Positions 32,596-38,818 of a stretch of 44,072 bases of DNA are shown here, piece by piece. A program made the position numbers and the translations under genes. The DNA is from a virus. A model generated the notes under the pieces. The model saw only the letters and a list, made by a program, of their open reading frames with translations, did no database searches and had not been told where the DNA came from. The DNA is taken from IMG/VR virus record IMGVR_UViG_3300029286_000083, positions 1-44,072 of that record; one strand, 5' to 3'. Position 1 is the first letter of the stretch. Each line of letters opens with the position of its first letter.

Positions 32596-33438
32596 ATGGC
32601 AAAGAAAAAAGAAGTAATAAAAGGATACAAGGCATTTAATATTAATGATAAGGGTGAAATAAGTTGTAGAGGGGTTACATTCAAGGTTGGTAAATGGTAT
32701 CATATGCCAAAGGGAAAAAAAATTAGCTTATGTCAGTCTGGATTTCACTTTTGTCAATCTGGTGCTGATGTTTACAATTATTACCCTTTCACTACAGGGA
32801 CTGTAGTTGGTGAAATAGAAGCCAAAGATGTTTCCCCTGAGAAAGAGAATGACAGTAAAAGGGTGTGTGGTTCAATTAGGGTTGTAAAATTATTGGGTTT
32901 AGAGGGATTTAACACAGGGAACAGCAACACAGGGCACAGCAACACAGGGAACAGCAACACAGGGAACAGCAACACAGGGCACAGCAACACAGGGAACAGC
33001 AACACAGGGAACTACAACACAGGATACTACAACACAGGGAACAGCAACACAGGGCACAGCAACACAGGGAACAGCAACACAGGGAACGACAACACAGGGA
33101 ACTACAACACAGGGAACGACAACACAGGGGACTACAACACAGGATACTACAACACAGGGAACTACCATACAGGATATTTTGGTATAGGGGAAGCTCCTGT
33201 ATATATGTTTGGGGAGCCAACTAAATATGACAGAGCAGTGCTAGGACAGCTTATACATAAGATTGATTTCTCTTTGGTCACAAAATATAGATTAAAGTCA
33301 AATCCAGAGTATATGGTGAAGAAATGCTGGAAGCTCTGGTATCTCAGGGCAACACCAAATCAAAGAAAACTTTTTACTGAACTGCCTAATTTTAGTAAAA
33401 AATACTTCTACGAGATGTCAGGATTGAAAATAGATTAA
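32596..33438 (+). CDS. DUF7666-like protein with NTGxx pentapeptide repeats
   Basis: The 280-residue protein has three parts. Residues 1-100 (VIKGYKAFNINDKGEISCRG, SGFHFCQSGADVYNYYP) resemble the DUF7666-type domain found in phage proteins ahead of repeat tracts. Residues 106-195 are 18 pentapeptides of the form NTG followed by two variable residues. The C-terminal 85 residues are a basic globular part with WKLWYLRATPNQRK. NxGxx repeats can form beta-helices. The variable residues are nearly all N, H, Y, D or S. Role unknown; a binding surface or structural rod is possible. GGAGG precedes the ATG. Confidence 0.75.
   Translation: MAKKKEVIKGYKAFNINDKGEISCRGVTFKVGKWYHMPKGKKISLCQSGFHFCQSGADVYNYYPFTTGTVVGEIEAKDVSPEKENDSKRVCGSIRVVKLLGLEGFNTGNSNTGHSNTGNSNTGNSNTGHSNTGNSNTGNYNTGYYNTGNSNTGHSNTGNSNTGNDNTGNYNTGNDNTGDYNTGYYNTGNYHTGYFGIGEAPVYMFGEPTKYDRAVLGQLIHKIDFSLVTKYRLKSNPEYMVKKCWKLWYLRATPNQRKLFTELPNFSKKYFYEMSGLKID
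32911..33180 (+). repeat. 18 tandem 15-bp units encoding NTGxx
   Basis: Each unit reads AACACAGGG or AACACAGGA, then NAC, then AGC, TAC or GAC. The fourth codon uses all four bases in its first position (AAC, CAC, GAC, TAC), while the rest is almost fixed. The first 17 units encode NTG and the last encodes HTG. Two antisense frames across it are also open, which is a by-product of the repeat. Confidence 0.95.
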
Positions 33439-33453
33439 AAGGGGGTGATTTGA

Positions 33454-33648
33454 ATGTATGATCAGAACAATAATTGGATAGTGGATAATGCAGAAAAGGA
33501 ACTGTTCGCAAGAGTAGCAAGACAGGCAACACCAGACTACTGGCAATGGAGGGCACTCCTAGCAGAAGCAAAGTGCAATCAGTTGCAGGAAGAAATTGGA
33601 AACTTAAAAGACGAGAAGTACAACATATTACACAAAGGGGAGGATTAA
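33454..33648 (+). CDS. 64-residue unknown protein
   Basis: The protein MYDQNNNWIVDNAEKELFAR continues with QATPDYWQWRALLAEAKCNQ and a coiled C terminus (QLQEEIGNLKDEKYN). AAAGGGGGTG precedes it. A short coiled coil suggests it forms dimers. Confidence 0.6.
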   Translation: MYDQNNNWIVDNAEKELFARVARQATPDYWQWRALLAEAKCNQLQEEIGNLKDEKYNILHKGED

Positions 33649-33649
33649 A

Positions 33650-33850
33650 ATGTTTGATTTATTAAATAAAAAAGAACAGAGAGAATTGATTCCATATTAC
33701 AAAGAACTAGGCAGAGCAGAAGCGATTGAAGCTTTCATGGGAACTTTGGATGATGACATATTTGGAATCTTGAGAGATGGTACAGAAGTGGCTCTTACAG
33801 TAGATAATTATGATCATAATTTTGTGCACTACGCTGTGAGGATTAAATAA
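33650..33850 (+). CDS. 66-residue unknown protein
   Basis: The protein MFDLLNKKEQRELIPYYKEL continues with GRAEAIEAFMGTLDDDIFGI. It has GGGGAGG upstream, and its stop overlaps the next ATG (TAATG). Probably an alpha/beta fold; unknown. Confidence 0.6.
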   Translation: MFDLLNKKEQRELIPYYKELGRAEAIEAFMGTLDDDIFGILRDGTEVALTVDNYDHNFVHYAVRIK

Positions 33851-33978
33851 TGCCATATTACTATTGTGAGGATTGTGACACTACCGTATGTGTTAAACAG
33901 GGGGATGAAATAGTTTGTGCAGAGTGTGGAAAACTTCTATCAAAAGAGGAGGATGAAAGTGAAACAGATAATTATTAA
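33850..33978 (+). CDS. 42-residue zinc-ribbon protein
   Basis: The frame MPYYYCEDCDTTVCVKQGDE then IVCAECGKLLSKEEDESETD has CxxC at residues 6-9 and CxxC at 23-26, spaced as in a rubredoxin-like zinc ribbon. ATG overlaps the upstream stop. Such small knuckles often bind nucleic acid or protein partners. Confidence 0.65.
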   Translation: MPYYYCEDCDTTVCVKQGDEIVCAECGKLLSKEEDESETDNY

Positions 33979-34060
33979 TGTGATCGCTGTAATTGCAGGA
34001 TTCTATGTTGGTTATTTTGTGATTCCATTTGGGGCTTATTGGGTGTGGTGTTTGCTATGA
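33953..34060 (+). CDS. 35-residue membrane peptide
   Basis: The frame MKVKQIIINVIAVIAGFYVG then YFVIPFGAYWVWCLL is almost entirely one membrane helix. ATG 33953 lies right after AGGAGG, too close, so GTG 33959 at seven bases may be the true start. It overlaps the zinc-ribbon gene in another frame and the next gene as ATGA. Confidence 0.5.
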   Translation: MKVKQIIINVIAVIAGFYVGYFVIPFGAYWVWCLL

Positions 34061-34332
34061 TTGAATTTTATAAGTACACACCAGCAATTGACAGTTTTTC
34101 AAGGAGATTGCCACTGATACCTTTGGTGCTCCTAGCAATCCCTGCCTACTTGTTGATTGAGATCTTCCAGGGAATAGGAAACCTGATTGGGTGGATTAGC
34201 AATCTGATAAAAATTCAAGCAGGGGTATTCAGTTTAGATCAGTACAATGATTTTGAGGGATGGAAGCAACCAGCAACAGGGAAATATTATGATCTTGGAG
34301 GAAAGGAATTTGGAGATAAGCATGACAGATAG
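34057..34332 (+). CDS. Membrane protein of unknown function
   Basis: The 91-residue protein has a membrane segment at about residues 18-38 (LPLIPLVLLAIPAYLLIEIF) and an amphipathic stretch after it, then a soluble tail (DFEGWKQPATGKYYDLGG). ATG 34057 overlaps the upstream stop. Together with the preceding peptide it forms a two-gene membrane unit. Confidence 0.6.
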   Translation: MIEFYKYTPAIDSFSRRLPLIPLVLLAIPAYLLIEIFQGIGNLIGWISNLIKIQAGVFSLDQYNDFEGWKQPATGKYYDLGGKEFGDKHDR

Positions 34333-34445
34333 AAAGCAGATAGCAAGTCAAATATATTTTCAAAACTATAGATAATCTGATTAAGGCCACTTGGGAAGTA
34401 GGGTATATGCAAGGGTATCATGATAGAATGGAGGAGGTATATTAA
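34322..34445 (+). pseudogene. Small gene split by a +1 frame change in a TTTT run
   Basis: ATG 34322 has GGAG six bases upstream and encodes MTDRKQIASQIY, then stops after five more codons. The next frame continues from the TTTTC run as FKTIDNLIKATWEVGYMQGY and HDRMEEVY to TAA 34445. Removing one T joins both into a 40-residue protein whose GYMQGYHDR pattern resembles short phage proteins. The cause may be an assembly error, a true mutation, or programmed slippage. Confidence 0.45.
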
Positions 34446-34474
34446 CAGGGAGGCAGATTTCTGTATGTATTTTA

Positions 34475-34559
34475 TACATTTATCTCTGGTTATATACTAA
34501 GTATAATTAATACTTATATATTTATACTTAGTGTATTCCTAGCGATAAGTAGTTTTGAA
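34475..34559. repeat. Inverted AT-rich regulatory element, copy E2
   Basis: About 85 bp matching E1 at 28381-28466: CTGGTTATATACTAAGTAT on the left, TATACTTAGTGTATTCC then AGCGATAAGTAGTTTTGA on the right. The outer arms match better than the AT-rich centre. It lies 13 bases before the TTG start at 34572, so it likely controls that gene and those after it. Confidence 0.75.
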
Positions 34560-34571
34560 AGGTGGTGTAAG

Positions 34572-34796
34572 TTGCTAGACAAATATCATAGAGATATGTT
34601 AGGTATGTATGAGAAAAAAGGGCTTATTCCTAGAGTGATCTCTCAGGAAAGGCATTTAGATGATTATGGGAAAGAGAAAAGAGTTGTCCTCCTGGGTGGT
34701 ATTTCCAGCATGGGGGCAAGAAGATTTGATAGGATAGTGCCAGAGAAACCAGTGTCCAGAACAACACTCTGGAGATGGAATAGGGAAGACTGTTAA
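34572..34796 (+). CDS. Small protein with HTH-like C terminus, possible regulator
   Basis: The 74-residue protein ends PEKPVSRTTLWRWNREDC. The SRTTLWRW segment strongly resembles the recognition helix of AlpA/MerR-type DNA-binding proteins, but the flanking fold is short. The start is TTG with GGTGG seven bases upstream. Because it directly follows palindrome element E2, it could be an autoregulated repressor or activator. DNA binding is inferred. Confidence 0.55.
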   Translation: MLDKYHRDMLGMYEKKGLIPRVISQERHLDDYGKEKRVVLLGGISSMGARRFDRIVPEKPVSRTTLWRWNREDC

Positions 34797-34799
34797 ACT

Positions 34800-34827
34800 G
34801 TTTCAAAGTAGTGCCATATATAAGGAG
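34800..34827 (+). promoter_or_regulatory. Duplicated 28-bp leader element, copy 1
   Basis: GTTTCAAAGTAGTGCCATA followed by TATAAGGAG, just after a stop codon and ending in the Shine-Dalgarno of the 34834 gene. It matches 41123-41150 at 27 of 28 bases. It may be a promoter (TATATA) or a translation control element. Confidence 0.65.
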
Positions 34828-34833
34828 TATGAA

Positions 34834-35034
34834 ATGTTTATAAAAGAGAAACCAACTGCTATCATGTGTCTAGTGAACAACAGTCATAGGATGGTGTATC
34901 ATGATGAGAGTGACGGATTTGAACCTGGGTTCTACTGCACAAGCTGTGAATATGTAGAGCTAGATTCTGATCTACTCAAAGGTGATCATGGAGAAGAGCT
35001 CTTATGTTCCCAATTACAAAGGCAGGTGAGATAA
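34834..35034 (+). CDS. Small protein with a CxxC pair
   Basis: The 66-residue protein MFIKEKPTAIMCLVNNSHRM continues with GFEPGFYCTSCEYVELDSDL. The CTSC pair suggests a metal knuckle, with C12 and a later C58 as possible extra ligands. Its Shine-Dalgarno belongs to the 28-bp repeated leader. Unknown function. Confidence 0.6.
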   Translation: MFIKEKPTAIMCLVNNSHRMVYHDESDGFEPGFYCTSCEYVELDSDLLKGDHGEELLCSQLQRQVR

Positions 35035-35035
35035 T

Positions 35036-35635
35036 TTGACAGACATGTTTGATGAAGAGGATAAGAAGCTAGAAACTGCTACAGGCTGGAACGCAAGACC
35101 TGAGCCTGAAGCAAAAGTAGAAGTGAGTGATGAAGCTTACGAGTATTTGAACACTCAAGGTGTTGCACTGATAGAGAAACTAACAAATAAAACGGAGGAA
35201 GAGAAAATGGCAAAGAATCAGTATCATTTAAACTTAAACTTAGGGGAGTACACCAATTTAATCATAGACCTTAATGATGTGTCAAATGAGGGAAAGATCG
35301 AGATCGCTGAAAGAGTTGCACTGTCAGAAAAGATCATGGGTTTTGTTGGGCTAAAGAAAGTTAAGGACTACAGCAAACCTGTTGAAGCACCAAAGCCAAA
35401 GGTCGATCCTTTTGCCACAGCACCAACTCCACAGCCTACTGCTAAGACAGAGCAAGCTCCTGGGGTAGCATGTGGTCTTTGTGGTTCATTTACAAAATAT
35501 GCAGAAGGAACTAGCAAGTTCGGAGTGTATCGTAACCATGTTTGCCAGAATCCCAACTGTGGTGCTAGAGGATTCATCAACAAAGATAAGAACACTGGAA
35601 TTGATAAGATCACTTGGAAAGCTAAGAGGGCTTAA
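35036..35635 (+). CDS. Acidic protein with C-terminal zinc finger; possible dual start
   Basis: From TTG 35036 the product has 199 residues: an acidic N terminus, a middle domain (NQYHLNLNLGEYTNLIIDLN), a Pro/Ala/Lys linker and a zinc finger with CGLCG and CQNPNCGARGF. An internal ATG at 35207 has GGAGG eight bases upstream and would give a 142-residue form starting MAKNQYHLNL. Preceding the replication module, it could be a single-stranded-DNA-binding or replisome protein, but that is inference. Confidence 0.65.
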   Translation: MTDMFDEEDKKLETATGWNARPEPEAKVEVSDEAYEYLNTQGVALIEKLTNKTEEEKMAKNQYHLNLNLGEYTNLIIDLNDVSNEGKIEIAERVALSEKIMGFVGLKKVKDYSKPVEAPKPKVDPFATAPTPQPTAKTEQAPGVACGLCGSFTKYAEGTSKFGVYRNHVCQNPNCGARGFINKDKNTGIDKITWKAKRA

Positions 35636-35642
35636 TTAAAAT

Positions 35643-35680
35643 GCCAGGGCACCCTGAAGAGGGTGCCCTGGCTCCTCTTT
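35643..35680 (+). terminator. Strong hairpin terminator before the replication module
   Basis: GCCAGGGCACCCT and AGGGTGCCCTGGC form a perfect 13-pair stem with loop GAAG, followed by TCCTCTTT. The T tract is interrupted, so some read-through into the replication genes is likely. A reading frame crossing it is not taken as coding. Confidence 0.85.
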
Positions 35681-35722
35681 GTCAATATAAGAGGATTTAA
35701 TTGTCAACATAGGGAGGGTAGA

Positions 35723-36166
35723 TTGTCAACATATAGACCAAAAGAGTTCGGGATCTTTGAAACTTTTGAATACAAAATGTGGAAGTTAGCAACTCTATCC
35801 GATACGGCAATACGAGTGCTGGAAGTGATCTTACTTCACATGGACTTCAAAGAGCAAACATCCTTTCCTGCACAGGACTTGATATGCAAAGAATCTGGAA
35901 TACAGACACTGGCAACAGTGTCCAGATCAGTTAAGGAGCTAGTCACCAAAGGTGCTATCTCCATCACAAAACGCAAAGGTGAATATAGGCACTATCCCTA
36001 TAACTGCTACAAAATCCTGATCTTTCAGGATAACAAACTAATACCTCCAAACCAAATTAATGTACCTGAAGAAAAAGTATCGTTGCTTACTAAGGAGGCA
36101 GTTAATGACATCATCAGAAGAAGTATTGAAATACCTAAATCAGAACAATATAGAGTGGAAGAGTAA
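35723..36166 (+). CDS. Winged-helix replication-initiator-like protein
   Basis: The 147-residue protein from TTG 35723 has FEYKMWKLATLSDTAIRVLE and a helix-turn-helix (QDLICKESGIQTLATVSRSV, KELVTKGAISITKRKGEYRH). That order of helices and wing is typical of replication initiator N-terminal domains and phage replisome organisers. GGGAGGGTAGA precedes the TTG. The start lies in the second of two ATTGTCAACATA copies 22 bases apart (35700, 35722), which could be its own operator. It overlaps the primase-helicase start. Confidence 0.65.
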   Translation: MSTYRPKEFGIFETFEYKMWKLATLSDTAIRVLEVILLHMDFKEQTSFPAQDLICKESGIQTLATVSRSVKELVTKGAISITKRKGEYRHYPYNCYKILIFQDNKLIPPNQINVPEEKVSLLTKEAVNDIIRRSIEIPKSEQYRVEE

Positions 36167-37811
36167 TGACAGTCAGATCATTACCAACTGCCCTGCATGT
36201 GGTTCTGAAGGCAAGGTATACATTGGAAAAGACAATGGTGTGTGGGATTGCAAATCTGGATCCTGCGAACTGAATGGAAAATCTTTTCCCTTTGGTAAAT
36301 ACCAGAGTCTTGTAGGGGTTAAGCAACCTACACAAACAAAGTTTGATTCATCCCTCTTGGATGAGTATAAACAAAGATTACAACAGAATCCAGCCGTCAT
36401 GGATTGGCTTCTGAACGTGAGAAAGTTCACACCAGAAGCAATCAAAGTGCTAGAACTTGGTGTGGATTACAACCAATTCAACACGATCCCACATTTTGAC
36501 AGAAATCATAAATTGACAGGAGTACAAAGACGTGATCCACAATGGACAAAAGAATCAGGAAAAGACAAGTTCTCCTACATCACAGGAAGCAAACCTGGGC
36601 TCATCAATGGGCATAATGTATTTATACAAGGGAACAAGCAATGTATTATCTTCGAGGGTGGGTATGACGTTGGTGCAGCCCTATCTTATGGAATCAACAA
36701 GTCCTTCCCACTGGGTGTCCCTGGTGCAAAGATGCGTAAAGATAAGTGGATTGATGATCTTGCTACTTTTGACACTATCTATATTTGGTATGACTCAGAT
36801 CAGGCAGGAACCTCCGGTGCCTATGATCTCGCACTTAGACTCGGATTAAAAAGATGCAAGAGGATCATAACTCCTCTAGGATACAAGGATATTAATGAGT
36901 GTTTGATCAATGGTGTGCCAAAGAAGGACATCATAGATGCGATCACCTCGGCACAGCATTTCTCAGTGTCAGGTGTGTCATCCACAATTGACTTTGTGGA
37001 AGAAGTTGTGAATGGTAGCAAGGATGAACACAAAGCCCTTGGAGCCATTACTGGGTTACAGGCATTTGATAAAATGATGAAAGGATTCAAGCTTGGAAAA
37101 ATATCCTTATTCTCAGGATTTCCTGATGCTGGCAAAACTACTTTTGCTAAGTATTGCTATTATAATATTGCCCTCAGAGGTGACCCAGTTCTCATATTCT
37201 CAATGGAGACGGAACCAGAAGTTTTAATTGGTGACATGGTTTCCATCATGGGCAATAAATCTAAATACACCATGCAACCTTCTGAGATTAGATCACTTGT
37301 CACTAAAATTAATAATGAAGTTCCTATTCACTGGTACAACTTTAAAGGTGAGGAGACACAGCTAACCTGTGATGCCCTCATCCAGTATGCCAAAGCTTGT
37401 AGGGATAGATATGGGGTTAAGTATGTTCTCTTGGATGATTTTTCTTTTATCAGTAACAATTCTTCTAATAAGTATAAAACTGGTGTAGAGAATGATGACA
37501 AGATCTTCTTGGATCTTCAGGATTCCTTCAAGAGATTGGACATGCACCTTTCAATGATTGCTCACATCAAGAAACCTGAATCATCCAAAGAGGAGAGCAA
37601 AATGCCTGGGATGTCAGACCTGAAAGGATCTGGAGCTGTGATGTACAAACCAGACTACATAATCATGGTTCACAGAGATCGGGACATTGACATGCCAGAA
37701 GAAGAACAGAAGTTTGTGGAGATTGGCATTGTCAAGAACAAGCCAGGAAATAAAAGAGGAAAGATCAGATTAAAATATAATACTGATACCTGCCAGTATG
37801 AGGAGATTTAA
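36105..37811 (+). CDS. T7-type primase-helicase
   Basis: The 568-residue protein has a zinc ribbon (C29, C32, C49, C54), a TOPRIM primase core (FEGGYD with E184; WYDSDQAG with D230 and D232), and a RecA-like helicase with Walker A GFPDAGKT (338-345) and Walker B VLLDD (441-445). This is the complete gp4/Twinkle layout, both making primers and unwinding DNA. AAGGAGG six bases before ATG 36105 fixes the start; a longer frame extends into the upstream gene. Confidence 0.93.
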   Translation: MTSSEEVLKYLNQNNIEWKSNDSQIITNCPACGSEGKVYIGKDNGVWDCKSGSCELNGKSFPFGKYQSLVGVKQPTQTKFDSSLLDEYKQRLQQNPAVMDWLLNVRKFTPEAIKVLELGVDYNQFNTIPHFDRNHKLTGVQRRDPQWTKESGKDKFSYITGSKPGLINGHNVFIQGNKQCIIFEGGYDVGAALSYGINKSFPLGVPGAKMRKDKWIDDLATFDTIYIWYDSDQAGTSGAYDLALRLGLKRCKRIITPLGYKDINECLINGVPKKDIIDAITSAQHFSVSGVSSTIDFVEEVVNGSKDEHKALGAITGLQAFDKMMKGFKLGKISLFSGFPDAGKTTFAKYCYYNIALRGDPVLIFSMETEPEVLIGDMVSIMGNKSKYTMQPSEIRSLVTKINNEVPIHWYNFKGEETQLTCDALIQYAKACRDRYGVKYVLLDDFSFISNNSSNKYKTGVENDDKIFLDLQDSFKRLDMHLSMIAHIKKPESSKEESKMPGMSDLKGSGAVMYKPDYIIMVHRDRDIDMPEEEQKFVEIGIVKNKPGNKRGKIRLKYNTDTCQYEEI

Positions 37812-37812
37812 A

Positions 37813-38016
37813 ATGCCAGATATTTGTATGTGCACCAATGAAGGTTGCCTATTGTCGAATAGATGTTACAGATCTATAGCTATTCCAGATCCATACAGTC
37901 AATCATGGGCACACTTTGACTATGTGGATGGGTGTGAATATTTCATTGATGTTATGAGTGATTTTAACAAGACAGCATTTGATCTCGGAGATGAATCAGA
38001 ACCATTTAGGGGGTAA
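37813..38016 (+). CDS. Cys-rich small phage protein
   Basis: The 67-residue protein begins MPDICMCTNEGCLLSNRCYR and contains SQSWAHFDYVDGCEYFIDVM. Five cysteines in a C-x-C-x5-C-x5-C pattern with a later C suggest a zinc site. Similar small proteins are frequent next to phage replication genes, function unknown. GAGGAG precedes ATG 37813 within the end of the primase-helicase gene. Confidence 0.7.
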   Translation: MPDICMCTNEGCLLSNRCYRSIAIPDPYSQSWAHFDYVDGCEYFIDVMSDFNKTAFDLGDESEPFRG

Positions 38017-38018
38017 AT

Positions 38019-38759
38019 ATGGCAGACAATAAAATTTATAGGTATGTCGGGATTACCGACACACATGGAAAAGAAGTCAACAAACAGGTGTGGAACAATG
38101 TTATACTTCCTTTCATCAAGGACTATAAGCCTGATGGAGTGATCCACTTTGGTGATGTTGGTGACTTTGATGGGATCTCTCACTGGAACAGAAACAAGAA
38201 ACTGAAGATTGAGGGCAAGAGGATCAAGTCAGACATCAAGGATGCCTGTAAGATCCTGACAGATATTAATGAGAATACTCCAAAAGACTGTAAGAAGGTG
38301 GTAATACTTGGAAACCATGATGGATGGGTTAAGGCATACGTTGAAGAGCATCCAGAGTTGGATGGAGTCTTTGACTTGGAGAAAGATTTTGCAGAACTCG
38401 GATGGAAAGTCATCCCAGAAAACGGAATATATAGACTTGGCAAGCTATTATGCTTTCATGGAATGTACACCTCAGAATTTCATACCAAAAAGCACCTCAC
38501 AGCCTTTGGTAAAAACTGCATGTATGGGCACATGCACGACCATCAAGTTTACACACTTTCACAGTATGAGGGTGAACACATGGCTCAGAGTATTGGTTGC
38601 CTTTGTAATAAGGGTGCTGAATACCTTAAAGGAAAGCCAACGAGATGGGTTCATGGATTTGCGCTGATCAACTACCAGCCATCCACTAATTTGTACTGGG
38701 CTTCATTCCAGAAAATAGTTTGTGGAACCTATGTCTACAACGGAAAGAAATATAAATGA
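38019..38759 (+). CDS. Calcineurin-like metallophosphoesterase
   Basis: The 246-residue protein shows all five metal motifs in order: TDTHG (D14, H16), GDVGD (D46), GNHD (99-101), FHG, and GHMHDH. It is a dinuclear metal phosphoesterase. Next to the polymerase it could be a nuclease of the Mre11/SbcD type, though it lacks the extra capping domain, or a nucleotide phosphatase. It starts two bases after the previous stop. Confidence 0.85.
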   Translation: MADNKIYRYVGITDTHGKEVNKQVWNNVILPFIKDYKPDGVIHFGDVGDFDGISHWNRNKKLKIEGKRIKSDIKDACKILTDINENTPKDCKKVVILGNHDGWVKAYVEEHPELDGVFDLEKDFAELGWKVIPENGIYRLGKLLCFHGMYTSEFHTKKHLTAFGKNCMYGHMHDHQVYTLSQYEGEHMAQSIGCLCNKGAEYLKGKPTRWVHGFALINYQPSTNLYWASFQKIVCGTYVYNGKKYK

Positions 38760-38818
38760 TTGAACTACTAATTGCAGTTATATTTCTTCTAATAATAGAA
38801 AGGACTTTTAGATGCTAG
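38756..38818 (+). CDS. 20-residue hydrophobic peptide
   Basis: ATG 38756 overlaps the phosphoesterase stop and encodes MIELLIAVIFLLIIERTFRC. It is nearly all one membrane helix and its end overlaps the polymerase start. It may be a true peptide or only a leader carrying the AAAGGA site for the polymerase. Confidence 0.35.
   Translation: MIELLIAVIFLLIIERTFRC

Noticed and set aside
32911-33180. CRISPR-like or retroelement-driven diversity region
   Set aside because: Tandem 15-base units without spacers, and no reverse transcriptase or template repeat anywhere.
32899-33220. Two antisense frames giving Val/Cys-rich or Cys/Ser-rich repeats
   Set aside because: They are by-products of the 15-base repeat read backwards, with no ribosome binding site.
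34910-34945. Possible minus-strand tRNA (T-arm-like GGATTTGAACC)
   Set aside because: No matching acceptor, D or anticodon arms; the bases encode the 34834 protein.
35663-35722. Longer N terminus for the initiator-like protein
   Set aside because: It would start inside the terminator hairpin and has no ribosome binding site; TTG 35723 has a good one.
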